45,802 nt of DNA from NCBI GenBank assembly GCA_013416795.1, contig RQSC01000028.1:892799-938600 (forward strand), read 5' to 3'. The DNA is from Prasinococcaceae sp. CCMP 1430. Taxonomy: Eukaryota > Prasinodermophyta > Palmophyllophyceae > Prasinococcales > Prasinococcaceae. Under the pieces are notes generated by a model. It made no database searches, was not told the origin of the DNA, and saw only the letters and a list, made by a program, of their open reading frames with translations. This document shows positions 1-10,061 of the stretch, piece by piece (position 1 is the stretch's first letter; the number at the start of each line of letters is the position of its first letter). Position numbers and translations under genes: made by a program.

Positions 1-578
1 CGCGGCGCGCGCGCGCCGCGCGGCACGCGCAACCTAAACCCCCCCTCCCGTCCGGCGCTCGTCACGAAGCATCCCAAACGCGAGCCTCTCGAACCCTCAC
101 GTCTAAAACCCTTATTGCCGCGCGCGCGCGCGCGCGCCGCGCGCCGCGCGCGATCCACCCCGAACGCCCGCGGTTCGGCGCCGCGATTCGGATTCTCGCA
201 TTCGGAGTGACGTAAAAAAAAACGGAATGGAAGCGCGAAACAACGGTGTTGCCGGTGGGCACGTCGGGTGACGTGGATGGACGTGAGCGCGCGCAGCGCC
301 CTCCCCACTTCTTCTCCAACATTTCAGGAGCTCGCAATCCGTGGTGTGTGGTCTTTCTGAATTCGATTACTGATGGGCGAAATTCCGTCGATTTACGCAC
401 CCAGGCGCGTGGCGCGCGCGCGCGCCGCGCGGCCGCCGCGCCATTTTTTTGCGGCGGTATTTGGGGGGTATTTTCAGCTGTAAATCGACCTTTATTTCGG
501 AGGAGAAAAATCGGATAAGGCCGCGAGGGCGGGGCGGCGAGGGCGGGCGGGCCGCCGTCAGGCCGCCCTCCTCTCCCT
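1..578. other. GC-rich low-complexity DNA, no gene seen
   Basis: This stretch is dominated by GCGC runs with a few A-rich interruptions (for example near 208-220 and 484-515). Long frames exist on both strands but have arginine/alanine-rich compositions typical of translated GC-rich repeats, with no recognisable domain. I see no gene here. Confidence 0.5.
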
Positions 579-641
579 CTAGATGCCCTTCTTGAGCGCC
601 TTCTCGGCCGCTGCAGTGTACATGACGAGGTTGTCCATGTC
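579..641 (-). CDS. orphan C-terminal exon, protein unidentified
   Basis: On the minus strand an acceptor-like CCCAG at 646-642 is followed by 20 codons reading DMDNLVMYTAAAEKALKKGI and a TAG stop at 581-579. The residues look like a real amphipathic C-terminus and differ sharply from the Arg/Ala-rich noise around it. I do not recognise the protein. The partner exons should lie at higher coordinates. A candidate first exon (MGRVSRLEVLERRAFRK, 1026 down to about 976, followed by GTCAGG) exists, but I could not join it in frame. The call rests only on composition and the acceptor. Confidence 0.3.
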   Translation of the reverse strand, partial: DMDNLVMYTAAAEKALKKGI

Positions 642-1956
642 CTGGGTCGCGCGCGAGCAAACGCGCGCGCGCGCGCGCGAACGGGCGGCGTCAGCCTGGC
701 GCTCCCATGCGGCGCGCGGAGCACCTGCGAAGGAGCACACCGCTCGGCGCGCGGACGCCGGCGCGCAGCGCCGCCCGCGAGCAGCACGCCATCGCCGCGG
801 GGGGGGGAAGGAAGCGACGGGGAGTCCCTACGCGCGGTGCGGGCGAGCTCGTGCTCGCCTTGTGCCACGCTCGGCGCGGCGCCGCTGTCCGAGTCCCGCC
901 CTGACCCCCCACCCCACCCCCTGGCCGGGCGGCGCCGCCGCCGCGCCGCGCGTGCGCGCACCACCACAGCCTGACTTTGCGGAACGCGCGGCGCTCAAGC
1001 ACCTCCAGCCGCGAAACGCGCCCCATGCACAGAGCTCGCCCGTGTGTACATTAACACTACAGATACATATACATTCACGAGATAGTCCGCGGCGAGGCGG
1101 AGAAAACAAGCGGAAGCGCGCGCGCGAAATGCGCGCGCGCCCCTGCTCCGGGCGCGCGCGGCCCCGCGCCGCGCGCGCATGCGAACGATGCAGGCGCGCC
1201 GCGGACAAGAGGCGCCCGTGGGTGATGTTGACACGAATTCGAGACCAGCGACGCGCGTGCGGCCCCCGCGGGCGCTGACTCAGCGGGGCTGTGCGCGCGC
1301 GCGCGCGCGGCCGTGTCATTTTGAGAACCAAAATGATACATATAAATGCATTAAACGCGAACCCTAAAACCCTAATGTCGCAGCCAAAAACAACAAAAAG
1401 ATTTGAGGGTCCCCCTCCACGCATTCTGACCTATCAATTCTTTTTGTTTTTGACGCTATTATCGGTGTTTTGAACGCGGGGTCGGGGCGGCACCGCCCCA
1501 TCACTTTGCACGCGGGGTGTGGAGGCGGTTCGGGTGGGAAACTGACGCGACGGCCACAGACGGCGCCGTACGCAAGTCTCGATGAGTAGCGTGGTTAAAA
1601 GCTGGGCGCCCCGGCCGAGCGGCGCGCGCTGGAACGATTTTTGGCCGAGCGCGAATCCGCCTGGCGACCCGTGCGATACTTTGGGAGACCTCGGCGTCAT
1701 TTCGAACGCGGGGTGCAGAAATGTTTAGGGTATAGGGTTCACGAAATGGCACTGAAAAAAAGTGTGCGGCTGTTGGCTGTTGGCACAGAGCGCGCGCGCG
1801 CGACGCCCGGCCCGCCCCCTTCCTCGGCCCGGGACCCTCGCGCCCGCGCGACGCGAGCTGCCTCGGTGGTGGAGAGCGGGGGGTGCGGGGTGGGCGCCAG
1901 GTGAGGGATCGGGCTGCGCCCGGGCCGCGGCGCGCGGCGCGCGAGGTCGGCGGNAC
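642..1956. other. intergenic or intronic GC-rich DNA with an AT-rich island
   Basis: No confident gene. The stretch holds long GCGC tracts, an AT-rich island at about 1312-1475, telo-box-like motifs at 1359-1375 and 1725-1737, and a single N at 1954 that may be a scaffold join. Confidence 0.5.
1312..1475. promoter_or_regulatory. AT-rich island with hairpin, TATA-like and telo-box-like motifs
   Basis: Within very GC-rich DNA this island carries an 8-bp inverted repeat (TCATTTTG at 1316-1323 and CAAAATGA at 1329-1336), TATAAA at 1341-1346, and two AACCCTAA-type motifs at 1359-1375. Similar islands lie near several gene starts in the window, so a promoter role is plausible. Which gene it would serve is unclear. 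Confidence 0.3.
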
Positions 1957-2375
1957 AGGAGGCATCCGCGGGGCCATCGGAGAAGGACCCATTTAAGACT
2001 GCCGATGACGCCTTCGGCGGCTTCGGCGGCGCTGTGGGTGCCCCCCCTTCAGGTGACGCCTTTAGTGCATTCGATGCCACCATCGCGGGTGCATCGGGCG
2101 CCAGCTCTTCCCAAGGCTCCCTTGCTGCGACAAGCCAAGCCAAGGTCGACCCATTCGCCCATGCGGAGCCTGCGCCGCAAGAAGAGACGCGCGGGCGCGC
2201 ACGGTTGCGCGCGACACCGCCATCAGGGGCGCTGTGCAGCGCGAGGCGGCCGCCATTGCGACGCGTGGGGGTCGCGACAGGGCGCGGTGTGGCCACGCTG
2301 TGGCGCGGCGCCATCAGCAATGCCGGCGACGAAAAAAAGAAACAGGGTTGCTGCGCATTTAGGGTCGTACGATAG
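1957..2375 (+). pseudogene. orphan exon fragment with DPF motifs (adaptor-tail-like)
   Basis: After the single N at 1954 and an acceptor-like ACAG, the frame reads EASAGPSEKDPFKTADDAFG, followed by a Gly/Ala/Ser-rich tail and a second DPF. Repeated DPF and xxF motifs in a disordered tail are typical of endocytic adaptors (epsin or EPS15-like proteins), which bind the AP-2 appendage with them. No ENTH or EH domain is present, and the other exons would lie across the N join. The frame stays open to a stop at 2375, but after about 2170 it becomes Arg-rich, so the true exon probably ends earlier. It is either a partial gene cut by the assembly or a relic. Confidence 0.35.
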
Positions 2376-2704
2376 GGTTTGAACTCCAGCCCTTCTCGGG
2401 CAGCTGTCGAGGAGTCCAGCTGTCGTGCGCCGTGTCCTGTCCGCGTGCATGTGCATGCTTCCGTCGCGCCGCTCCGTGCCCGTCTTCGAGCGCTCCCGCG
2501 CGCTCCCGCCTGTACACGAGCAGGACCTCGGAACGAGCACGCGGTGCGCAGCGCGCCCTGACCCTCCCAGAAAACGCTTGGCTCCCCGATAGGGCGCCGG
2601 GGCGTGCCAACGTTCCCACCGCAGAGCTCCTTCCTTCTGCACCGACGCGTGGCGCATTCCCATCACGTGGGACCTTCTGCACACGTATTATCCTTTATTA
2701 CTTA
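2376..2704. other. intergenic, no gene seen
   Basis: Low-information sequence downstream of the minus-strand oxygenase stop. It contains the AT-richer stretch TATTATCCTTTATTACTTA near 2687-2706, which would be just past the stop codon of that gene. I see no coding signal. Confidence 0.45.
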
Positions 2705-3651
2705 TTACCGGCGGGCGGACCTGAGAGACTTGCGCGCCGCCTTCTTCTTGGCGGCCTCGCCGACCGCGCTGGAGTACGTGCTAGCACAGTCGTACCACGC
2801 GTCCGTCCTCGCCACCGACGCGCGCATCAACGCCTTGAGAATGCCGCGCGAGCCGCGCGTCGTGGGTGTCACCCGGTGCAGAGCGCCGCCCGCGCGCAGC
2901 ACGAGCAGAGAGTTGGGCTCCATGTGCTGTGTGTGCGTTTTGCCGTCAGGTGTCACCCACTGCGTCGTCGCGTCGCTGTCGTTGCTCAGAGTGTACACGA
3001 GCTCGTACTGCGGGCGAGGAGAGTACAGCACCGTGTCGACGTGCCAGTCCATCTCTGCGCCCGGCGTGTAAAGCCGGTACTCAACTGGGAAGTCGCCATG
3101 GAACACCGGCTCGCCTGCGACAGCGCGAGCGAGAGGAGCGTCAGCCGCGCGTCTGGGCGCAAGCGATGGCGAAGCGATGCAAACGACCTGCCACCGGTTG
3201 GCTCGGGAGGCGGCACTGGGCTGTGAAGCGCGCCCACGCGCGGTGCGAACGCACCTACGAGGTTGGAGACGAACAACAGGCTCTCCTCGCACATGAGCGC
3301 CGCGTGCGCCTCGGTTGTCGGCCCGAGGTGTCTGCCCCTTCTGCCGATCGCGACCGACCCTTTCTCCTGCTTGCACGAGGCCCGCCACGCGGGCTCGCAG
3401 CGCTCAGCGAGCTCCTCGAACACCTGGCGCGGCAGGAAGTCGCGCACGTAGCCCACCCCACCGTTGAGCGCGAACTGCGCGCGCGTGCAGCCGCTCGGCG
3501 CGCGACCCAGCATGGCCGCGCACTCGCCTGTCATGTACGCGCGCGCGCACTGCCGCCTTGCTACCGGGCGCGCCGCCCGCCGCACAGCAGGACGGCCGCG
3601 CGCCGGGGCGCCCACCGCTGCCGTCGCCGCAGGCGCGCACGCGCACACCAT
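2705..3651 (-). CDS. 2-oxoglutarate/Fe(II) oxygenase, prolyl 4-hydroxylase-like
   Basis: Two exons: 3651-3255 and 3114-2705. The 140-nt intron has donor GTGCGT and acceptor TCGCAG and splits a Gly codon. The product is 268 aa. It begins MVCACAPAATAAVG and continues Arg/Ala-rich, which looks like a signal or transit peptide. The second exon holds the oxygenase core: iron ligands HxD in WHVD (about residue 156) and a distal His in ALHRVTP (about residue 211), with Arg residues after it that could bind 2-oxoglutarate. Family members hydroxylate prolyl or other side chains using oxygen and 2-oxoglutarate. The substrate cannot be told from sequence. The start was chosen for the targeting-like N-terminus; a later ATG at 3534 is the alternative. 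Confidence 0.75.
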
Positions 3652-4435
3652 GGGCTGCTCCAGCCGACTTCCCCAACCCCAGTTCTCCCCCCTTCCCCTC
3701 CTCCCCAACCTCCTGATCAGCCCTCACTCACTCGGCCACGCCTCGACCCTGCTCACCCGCCCCGCAGCTGGCCCTGCCCCACACGTGGGTGCCTACGGGC
3801 GCGCACAGGAGCGCGCGCGGCCGCGCTCCGCCTCCGCCGTGCTCCTCGCCCGCCGCGTNGGAGGTGCCGTGTGAGTGGTCGGATGAGTGCGCCCGCCGGC
3901 CGCCAGTCCACACAGGTCCCGACGTTACGCCAGTCGCCAGCCAGTGCCACTCAGCGCCCACTCATTGATTGCGATACGCATCGGTGATTTCCAGTACAGT
4001 ACCTAGGTACTGTACGTTCGCACGGGTAAAGGGGTTATATAGGTTTTGTGTATTTGCGCGTCGAACGCGGCTGCGCGTCCGGGAGCGGGAGATGGGGAAG
4101 ACTCGCTCGTCAGTCGACGCCCATGCTGCGCCGTAGGTTGGGCGGTTGGAGCGCATCTCGAGTTCTCGACCAACAGCGTGGCTCATGAGTCCCAAGAGCG
4201 TCGCAAAGGCCGCCCGTGGACACCCTCCCGCGTGAGCTCGAGGGACAGCTGGAGAACAGACAGGGTGTATATAGCCGGCTAGCTGATGCACGCCGACGCG
4301 CGACGCCAGGGCGCTCTTCGTTGATGAGAGATAGAGAGAGAGACGGGTCGGTAACAAAGCGCGTGGATCATACAGAGCGCGTGTCAAATCTCTTGGGGCG
4401 CAGGGCGCGGGGCGCGGCCGGGGCCGGGGGGCGCC
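3652..4435. other. intergenic region between divergent oxygenase and MUS81 genes
   Basis: Probable bidirectional promoter region. It contains a single N at 3859, a 22-bp perfect palindrome at 3994-4015, TATATA-containing stretches near 4031 and 4266, and a GA run at 4327-4342. I see no credible coding region. Confidence 0.5.
3994..4015. repeat. 22-bp perfect palindrome upstream of MUS81
   Basis: An 11-nt arm GTACAGTACCT is followed directly by its reverse complement with no spacer. It sits about 420 bp upstream of the MUS81 start, next to the AT-rich stretch GGTTATATAGG (4027-4037). It could be a dimeric protein-binding site, or cruciform-forming DNA; no family can be assigned. Confidence 0.6.
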
Positions 4436-4888
4436 ATGCCGCCAAAGAAGCCGTACGAGCCCAAGTACCGCTCCGCGCCGTTCGCCTTCCTGATCACGCT
4501 GCTGCGCGAGGAGCGCAAGGGCAACGAGCAGCTCAGCAAGACGGAGCTCATCTCGAAGACGGACGCCTCGGGCCTGTCCGACACGCCCATCTCGGACGTG
4601 CAGGCGACGGCGCGCGGCCCCTCGGGCGGACGAGCGTACGGGCGGTTGGGGGGATTCGGCCGCGGAGGGGGCAGGGGCAGCTTTCAGCCGTCGTACTCCG
4701 GCTGGGATGCGGTCAACAAGACGCTCATTCCCAAAGGCCTTGTCGCCAAGTACTCCAACCCGGCAAAGTACGAGCTGCTCTCGCAGGGGCGCAAGCTCGC
4801 ACAGGAACTCGAGAGGAAGCTGGAGGAGAGCGGCATGGGCCCGACCGGCAGTGGAGGCGCCGGTGCGTCGCTGCCGCAATCGCAGCAC

Positions 4889-4945
<57 letters not shown>

Positions 4946-7135
4946 GACTCGGTGCGCTCGCCCGCAGGCGCTCCCTTTGGATCGCTGCGGCGCCAATCCG
5001 GAGGCAGGGACGCGGGTCCCACAGTGGCATTCGGCAGCAGTGGCCTGGGCGGGCTCTACGCCGACTTCGAAGGGCCCCCCTCGATCTCTCTCAAAGCGCC
5101 GCTGGCACCCACAAACACAAACACTTTGCGCAGGGATGCGATGGGCCAGGCTGCCAGCAAGCGTGCGAAGCAACTGGCCGCGGCGGCCGCCTCGGGCGCG
5201 GCGTTGCGTCCCGCGGGCGGCGGGCTCAATGACTGCGACCAGAAGGTGCTCGACTACGTGCGGCGGCTGCCGTTGAGCGAGAAGTGCGATCCCAAGGCTG
5301 CGGCGAAGGCACTGCGCATATACAACGCCAAACAGATCGCGGGCTCGCTCAACTTCCTGGCGAGCGAGCACCTCATTTCGCCTTCCCACAGAAGCATCAC
5401 GACGTCAGCCGCGGGGGAGCCGGGCGGCGTCTTCACGCTCCCGGAGCCGGAAGCCGTTGACGCTGACCCGTGGTCGCCGACCGAAGAGCGTCGAAAGCAA
5501 GAGGCGCGAACCAAGGCGGTCATCGAGCAGCGCAAAGAGCAGCGAGACCTCGACGAGGCGATCGCTCGCAGCAAGAAGACAGTGAGGCAGGAAGAGGAAC
5601 GGCGCGCAAGTGGGTCTGGCGTTGGAACGCCGAATGTGTCGTGTGGGGGCAGCCAGAGCTTTCCGTGGACTCCTGGAAGCGGGCTGCTGCGCGGCGGTTG
5701 CGACCTGAGCCCCGGCGCGGATGGGACGGACACAGGGCCGAGCCCCTCACCCACCCCGCAGCTGCGCATTCGCTTCCCACAGGAGCCCCCGAAGGACGCA
5801 TCCCATGTGATTGACCTCCTGTCGGACGAGAGTGACGACGAGGACGATGATGACACGCGCGAGCTGCTCGCAGCGGGTCTCGCACCTCCTGTCGCGCGAG
5901 CTCCAGTGCATGCGCCCCCGGCGGCGCCCGCCACAGTGCCCGCTGCTGTGCTTGGCGCTGCAGGATCTTCCTTGGATAGTGCACCACCTGCACCGGCATT
6001 GGGGCATGCACCCCGCACAGTGCCAGCGCAAGAGCGTGCCGCGGTGGCGCCCGTCCAGCCGCAGCCTCTCGCTGCCCCGTTTCGCACCATGGCGTCTCGC
6101 CCGCCGAGGCAGCACTCGCAGAGTTCGCAGGACCCTAACCCGCAGCAGATGTGTTCGCTCCAGCAGGGCTCGCAGCCACTGTGGCGGGCGCCACGCAACG
6201 AGCTGTACTCCCAAGACGAGGACGGCGATGCGCTGCCATGCAGCCACCTGCCGATTCGCGCGCCGCCGCGTCTTCTGGGGGCCGACCGCAACGCTCGCTT
6301 CCGCGAGCACTTCGACGTGATCCTGCTCGTTGACAATCGGGAGCAATTCTCGCGCGTCAATGGCAGTCGCATAGCGGGTGACGTCCTGGCTGAGCTCAAT
6401 GCGGAGGCGGGGGTCGTCGCTGAGCAGCGCTCTCTCGAGACAGGCGACGCCCTGTGGATTGCGCGGCGCAGGAGCAATCCGACGGAGGAGTACGTCCTCG
6501 ACTACGTCCTCGAACGCAAGCGCGTCGACGACCTAGCCAGCAGCATCCGATCCAAGAATCGCTACGCCGAGCAGAAGTACTACATGCGCGCTTCCGGCCT
6601 GCGCAGGTGCCTGTACCTCGTTGAGGGCGATCCGGACACCCTTGGGTCGTCGTCGTCGTGTGCAGCCGTGAAGACCGCGTCCGTGCAGACGGAGGTCTTT
6701 TCAGGCTTCACCGTGGTGCGCACGATGAACTTGCACGAGACGCGCAAGTACTACGCCTGCTTCACACGCATGATCACGGAGGAGGTTGCCGGCATCTGGG
6801 AGCGCGCTATGCAGACCGGGTCTGACGGTGATGAGACGTTGGCCACCTGGTCGCAGCTCAAGGCCCGCATGAGCGAGGCGAAGACGCTGACGGTTGGCAT
6901 GGTGTGGGGCCTCATGCTCGCGCAGACGCCGACGCTCACGGGCAAGGTCGCTGAGGCCATCACCGCGCTGTATCCCACGCCGAAGGCGCTCATTGCCGAG
7001 TACGAGGCGCAGCTGCGAAGCCGCGGCGAGGGGGCTGCGCGCGAGATGTTCAAGGACATGCGCGTGCCAGGTCTTGTGAAGTGCCTCGGCAAGAAGAAGA
7101 GCTCGACCATATATGACATGGTGATGGGCCGGTGA
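4436..7135 (+). CDS. MUS81: crossover junction endonuclease MUS81
   Basis: A single 899-codon exon. The product is the catalytic subunit of the structure-selective nuclease that cuts stalled forks, 3' flaps and recombination intermediates with an EME1/MMS4-type partner (known for the family). The sequence shows an N-terminal helix-hairpin-helix-like region and a winged-helix-like segment near residues 265-320. An XPF/ERCC4 nuclease domain follows from about 625, with VDNREQ near 632 and ERKRVDDL near 691 (the ERKxxxD active site). A C-terminal HhH region lies at about 810-895. It is longer than human MUS81 (551 aa) because of low-complexity linkers, including a polyglutamine tract at about 151-170 and an acidic DDEDDDD segment near 470. 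The start ATG follows GGGGCGCC; upstream codons lack domain similarity. Confidence 0.92.
4895..4942 (+). repeat. CAG trinucleotide microsatellite encoding polyglutamine in MUS81
   Basis: An uninterrupted run of CAG triplets of about 48 nt, preceded by CAGCAC units. It encodes a pure Gln run in the linker between the N-terminal region and the winged helix. It keeps frame, so length variation would change protein length without a frameshift. Confidence 0.95.
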
Positions 7136-7420
7136 CCCCTACGACCTCGGCCGCCGCGGCACCGGACGCGCAGCGCAGCCGGCGCGCCCCTGCGCTCAGG
7201 GCCATTTGCAATGATGACTAATACATGTACTGTACTTTAAGTTCAGCGCAGATGCCTGCCGCGGCGACGCGCCGTGCGTCCTCGCGGGCGGAACATATGC
7301 TCGGACTCCTCCGTCGATGCGACCCTTCGGTCGGCATGCAGTCCCCAACAATGCTGTGTGGCTCGTGCGTGCGCTCACTGCGCACACTGTGGGCACGCGC
7401 AGGGCATTAGCTCTCGGCTC

Positions 7421-8441
7421 TCACGCGGCCGCCAGGTCTTGGATGGACGCCGAGCGCTTCATGGCTGTGGCGAGGTCTTCGAGGTTGCCGTGCGACGCAG
7501 TGCGGCATTCCTCCACCGCGCGCTGCGCCGCCTGCTCACCCCCTCTGTCATCGGCGCCGCCGTCGCGCGACTGCTCTTGGTTGTCGTCAGCTGCAGCCTC
7601 GCGCGCCTCCGCGCCGGCGTCTCGCGCGCCCGTGCAGAGGTCGGCGCGGTCGAAGTCAAGCAGCGTTCCGCTTCCGGACCCGTCCTTGTCCGACACGAAA
7701 AACGTGCCCGCTGGGAACACGTCCACGTCTGCGGCTTGTTCTTCGAGGAGGTCGCGCGAGCTCGCAAAGAGCAGGCCGTCACCCATCGTGGGGCTGCCCC
7801 AGAAGAGCTGTTCGTTGCCGTTTCTGTCGCGCGCGGCCACTGTGCGGTTCTCGCTCGAGTCGTACAGGACGAAGGCGAATCGGCCGTGCATGCCGCCCAG
7901 CAGCGCCGCTGGTGCCGCGGTCGGCTCCGCACCTGTAGACAGGACTCCGCTGCCGCCTCCGAACTGAGGATGCTCCCAATCGCACTTCCTGTACGCCTTT
8001 ATCACGTCGAGTGCGTCGTGCTGCGGCGTGCGCTCGCTCTCGGGCGGGCGTTCGAAGGCCCCGCTCAAGACCACGGTGAGCGGTCCGTCGCGGGCGACCT
8101 GTGTTTGTTGTATTGCCGGCACGAGCGCGAGCGGCGCGGCCACCAGCAGAGGTCAGCCTCACTCAGCAGGGTGCCCTCGGCGACATGCTCCTGCAGGAGC
8201 CGCGGGCAGGCGCAGGCGCAGCCGGTCGCACCTCTACCACGCCGTCGAGCCACGCCATGCCATTGGCGGGGTCCAGGAGCAGGGTCTCCACCTGGGAACG
8301 ATGCCGGTGCGGGAGGCTTTCGGCGAGCGCGCCGAGCGCCTCCTCCACGGCGTCCTCCTGCGCCGAGACTGAGGCTTCGCCCACCATCTTGCGGACTTTC
8401 GGTGAGCGCGCCACCTTGCTGCGGCCGTACACGGTCAACAT
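7421..8441 (-). CDS. DUF3700 / TSJT1-like class-II amidotransferase-fold protein
   Basis: Two exons: 8441-8232 (70 codons) and 8098-7421. The 133-nt intron has donor GTGCGA and acceptor ACACAG. The product is 295 aa. It starts MLTVYGRSKVARSP, matching the MLAVF...SP start of plant aluminium-induced/TSJT1 proteins. The middle segment HGRFAFVLYDSS...AARDRNG...LFWG is the family signature, followed by FPAGTFF. The fold is that of glutamine amidotransferases (Ntn hydrolases). The catalytic Cys normally found right after the initiator Met is absent (Leu here, as in the plant family), so no amidotransferase activity is predicted. The biochemical role of the family is unclear; in plants it is stress- and auxin-responsive. 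The tail of about 80 residues is acidic and low complexity. Confidence 0.8.
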
Positions 8442-9236
8442 GGCGGAGCGCACGCGCAGCGTCTAGAGCGCACAACAGCCCAGTCGAGCGCGCGTTCGCC
8501 CTCCGCCCGCGCGAGGACGCGAGGCCCGCAACCGCCTCTCCGCGCCCGTTATTATTTTCCCTGCGTTGTCGCTGTGATACCAAGTACACAAACTCGTTGC
8601 GCAAAGGGCCGAGCGTGAGCGACCCCCCCCCCCCCCCACTGGGAGCCACCCAGGGGGCTGGAGAGCGCGCGCCGAGGTGCGAGGCCGCGCTCTCCGAGGC
8701 GCGTGCGAGGACGGCGCGCCGCCGCCGGCGCCTCGTGCGTGCCAGCGCGCGCGCGAGAGAGAGAGAGACGCGCACGCGGCGCGCGCATGGCGCGGGCGTC
8801 GCCGGCAGCTCGGTGGTGCGGTCGGCATGATGCGGTGTGAAGCACCGTTACGAGGCGTGTGGCTCGCCGCTCTCACCTCTCTTATCCTTCGTTGCCTACA
8901 TGCGCGCCGTGCACGTTCCGGCGCATTAAGGCGTGTCGGCGGTGGGTGGTGCGGTCAGTCATCGCAGAGGCGATGCCGAGCACGGCGGGTGCGCGAATCC
9001 GTTCTCTCACTCTCCACGCGTCGTGCGCCCCGGCTCGCGAGGGACGCCGGCAAATCTTGGCCTCTCTGTAATCGACGGGAAGAACTGCGCGCGACTCCCG
9101 TCGCTCTCTCACAACCTTCGTCGCCAAGATGCGCGTCGCCCTCTCACCTCCTCCTCCCCCGCGCATGGGAGGAACTCGCTCAGACGCGGTCATCGCGAGA
9201 AGTGCTTGGCCATCTCGGACTCTCTGGCATCGATCC
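8442..9236. other. intergenic, low complexity with degenerate duplicated segments
   Basis: No gene is supported. The stretch holds a 15-nt C run (8623-8637), a GA run (8756-8769) and short similar segments, for example around 9048-9075 and 9208-9235 (both near ATCT..G..CTCTCTG..ATCGA). It lies between the start of the DUF3700 gene and the stop of the Cys-rich gene, both minus strand. Confidence 0.45.
8623..8637 (+). repeat. homopolymer C run (15 nt)
   Basis: Fifteen consecutive C residues upstream of the minus-strand DUF3700 gene. It is prone to sequencing length error. Confidence 0.9.
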
Positions 9237-10061
9237 TCATTTGCCAGCGTCAACCAAGAAGATGATGTCGCAGAGCGGACCCGCCCACTCGCCGATGCAA
9301 TTGCAGATGACACCGACGTCGCCGTTTCCGAGCTGTTCCGTTGCGCAGGTGCCGCCGTTTTGGCAGCGGCACGCACAGGTGCCAGCCTCGCACGTGCCGA
9401 GGTCATCGCCGCTGCCGCATGGTAGACCGTCGTCTTCAGGCGCAGGGACGCACTCTCCGTCGTCAGGGTTGCACACGTTGCACTCGTCGCAAGTGACCGT
9501 GTCGCACACAAGCACCCCTGGGCCATCGGGAGTGATGATCTCTATGCCGCAACCGCCGGAGACACACTTGCCAGTCTCGCTGCCGCTGCCGCAAGGCACG
9601 CCGTCTTCCATCGGCTCGCATTCGCCGGTGGTAGGATTGCAGGGACCCTCGCAGTACAGAGCGTTGCACAGCACCCCCTCGCACGGGTCGACGGTCTCTA
9701 CCTCAAACTCGATCTCCTTGACGCAGCTTCCAGACTCGCACTTGCCACCGTCGCTGCCGCCGCAGGGCACGCCGTCTTCGAGCAGCTCGCATTCGCCGGT
9801 CGCAATATTGCAGGGACCCTCGCAGAGGCCGTCGCACGTCACATCGCGGCACGGGTCGACGGTCTCTACCTCAAACTCGATCTCCTTGACGCAGCCTCCA
9901 GCCTCGCACTTGCCACCGTCGCTGCCGCATGGTAGACCGTCGTCGTCAAGCGCAGGGACGCACTCTCCGTCGTCAGGGTTGCACACGTTGCACTCGTCGC
10001 AAGTGACCGTGTCGCACACAAGCACCCCTGGGCCATCGGGAGTGATGATCTCTATGCCGCA
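9237..10061 (-). CDS. secreted-type Cys-rich repeat protein with terminal EGF-like domain (5' partial)
   Basis: The minus-strand frame runs from the N at 10062 to a TGA at 9239-9237. It encodes four Cys-rich modules of 56-58 residues in the order A-B-B-A. A modules begin GIEIITPDGPGVLVCDTVTC; B modules begin VKEIEFEVETVDPC. All continue with C..C..C....GEC....DG.PCGS....KC...C. They are followed by an EGF-like domain (CRCQNGGTC...CNCIGEWAGPLC) and a short tail DIIFLVDAGK. No membrane anchor follows, so an extracellular or cell-surface protein is likely. The function is unknown. The 5' end, with any signal peptide and more repeats, lies beyond the join at 10062. Acidic residues between cysteines could bind calcium, but this is inference. 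Confidence 0.7.
   Translation of the reverse strand, partial: CGIEIITPDGPGVLVCDTVTCDECNVCNPDDGECVPALDDDGLPCGSDGGKCEAGGCVKEIEFEVETVDPCRDVTCDGLCEGPCNIATGECELLEDGVPCGGSDGGKCESGSCVKEIEFEVETVDPCEGVLCNALYCEGPCNPTTGECEPMEDGVPCGSGSETGKCVSGGCGIEIITPDGPGVLVCDTVTCDECNVCNPDDGECVPAPEDDGLPCGSGDDLGTCEAGTCACRCQNGGTCATEQLGNGDVGVICNCIGEWAGPLCDIIFLVDAGK
9441..9551. repeat. first copy of a 111-bp exact direct repeat (A module)
   Basis: Identical to 9951-10061, at an offset of 510 bp, which equals 170 codons (56+56+58 residues for modules A, B and B). The repeat lies inside coding sequence of the Cys-rich protein. Confidence 0.9.
9951..10061. repeat. second copy of the 111-bp exact repeat, ending at the N
   Basis: Identical to 9441-9551. 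The identity stops exactly where the single N (10062) begins, as expected if assembly broke at a repeat and the array continues. Confidence 0.9.

Noticed and set aside
691-1026. MGRVSRLEVLERRAFRK frame as the start of the gene ending at 579
   Set aside because: A plausible first exon, but no in-frame set of splice sites joins it to the terminal exon, so it is not called as a CDS.
3962-5389. 475-codon minus-strand frame over the MUS81 5' half
   Set aside because: It is antisense to a well-supported MUS81 coding region; the polyleucine is the complement of the CAG run.
9372-10061. Regularly spaced repeats as a CRISPR-like array
   Set aside because: The repeats are coding, 510 bp apart, in a eukaryotic Cys-rich gene; no short repeat-spacer pattern.
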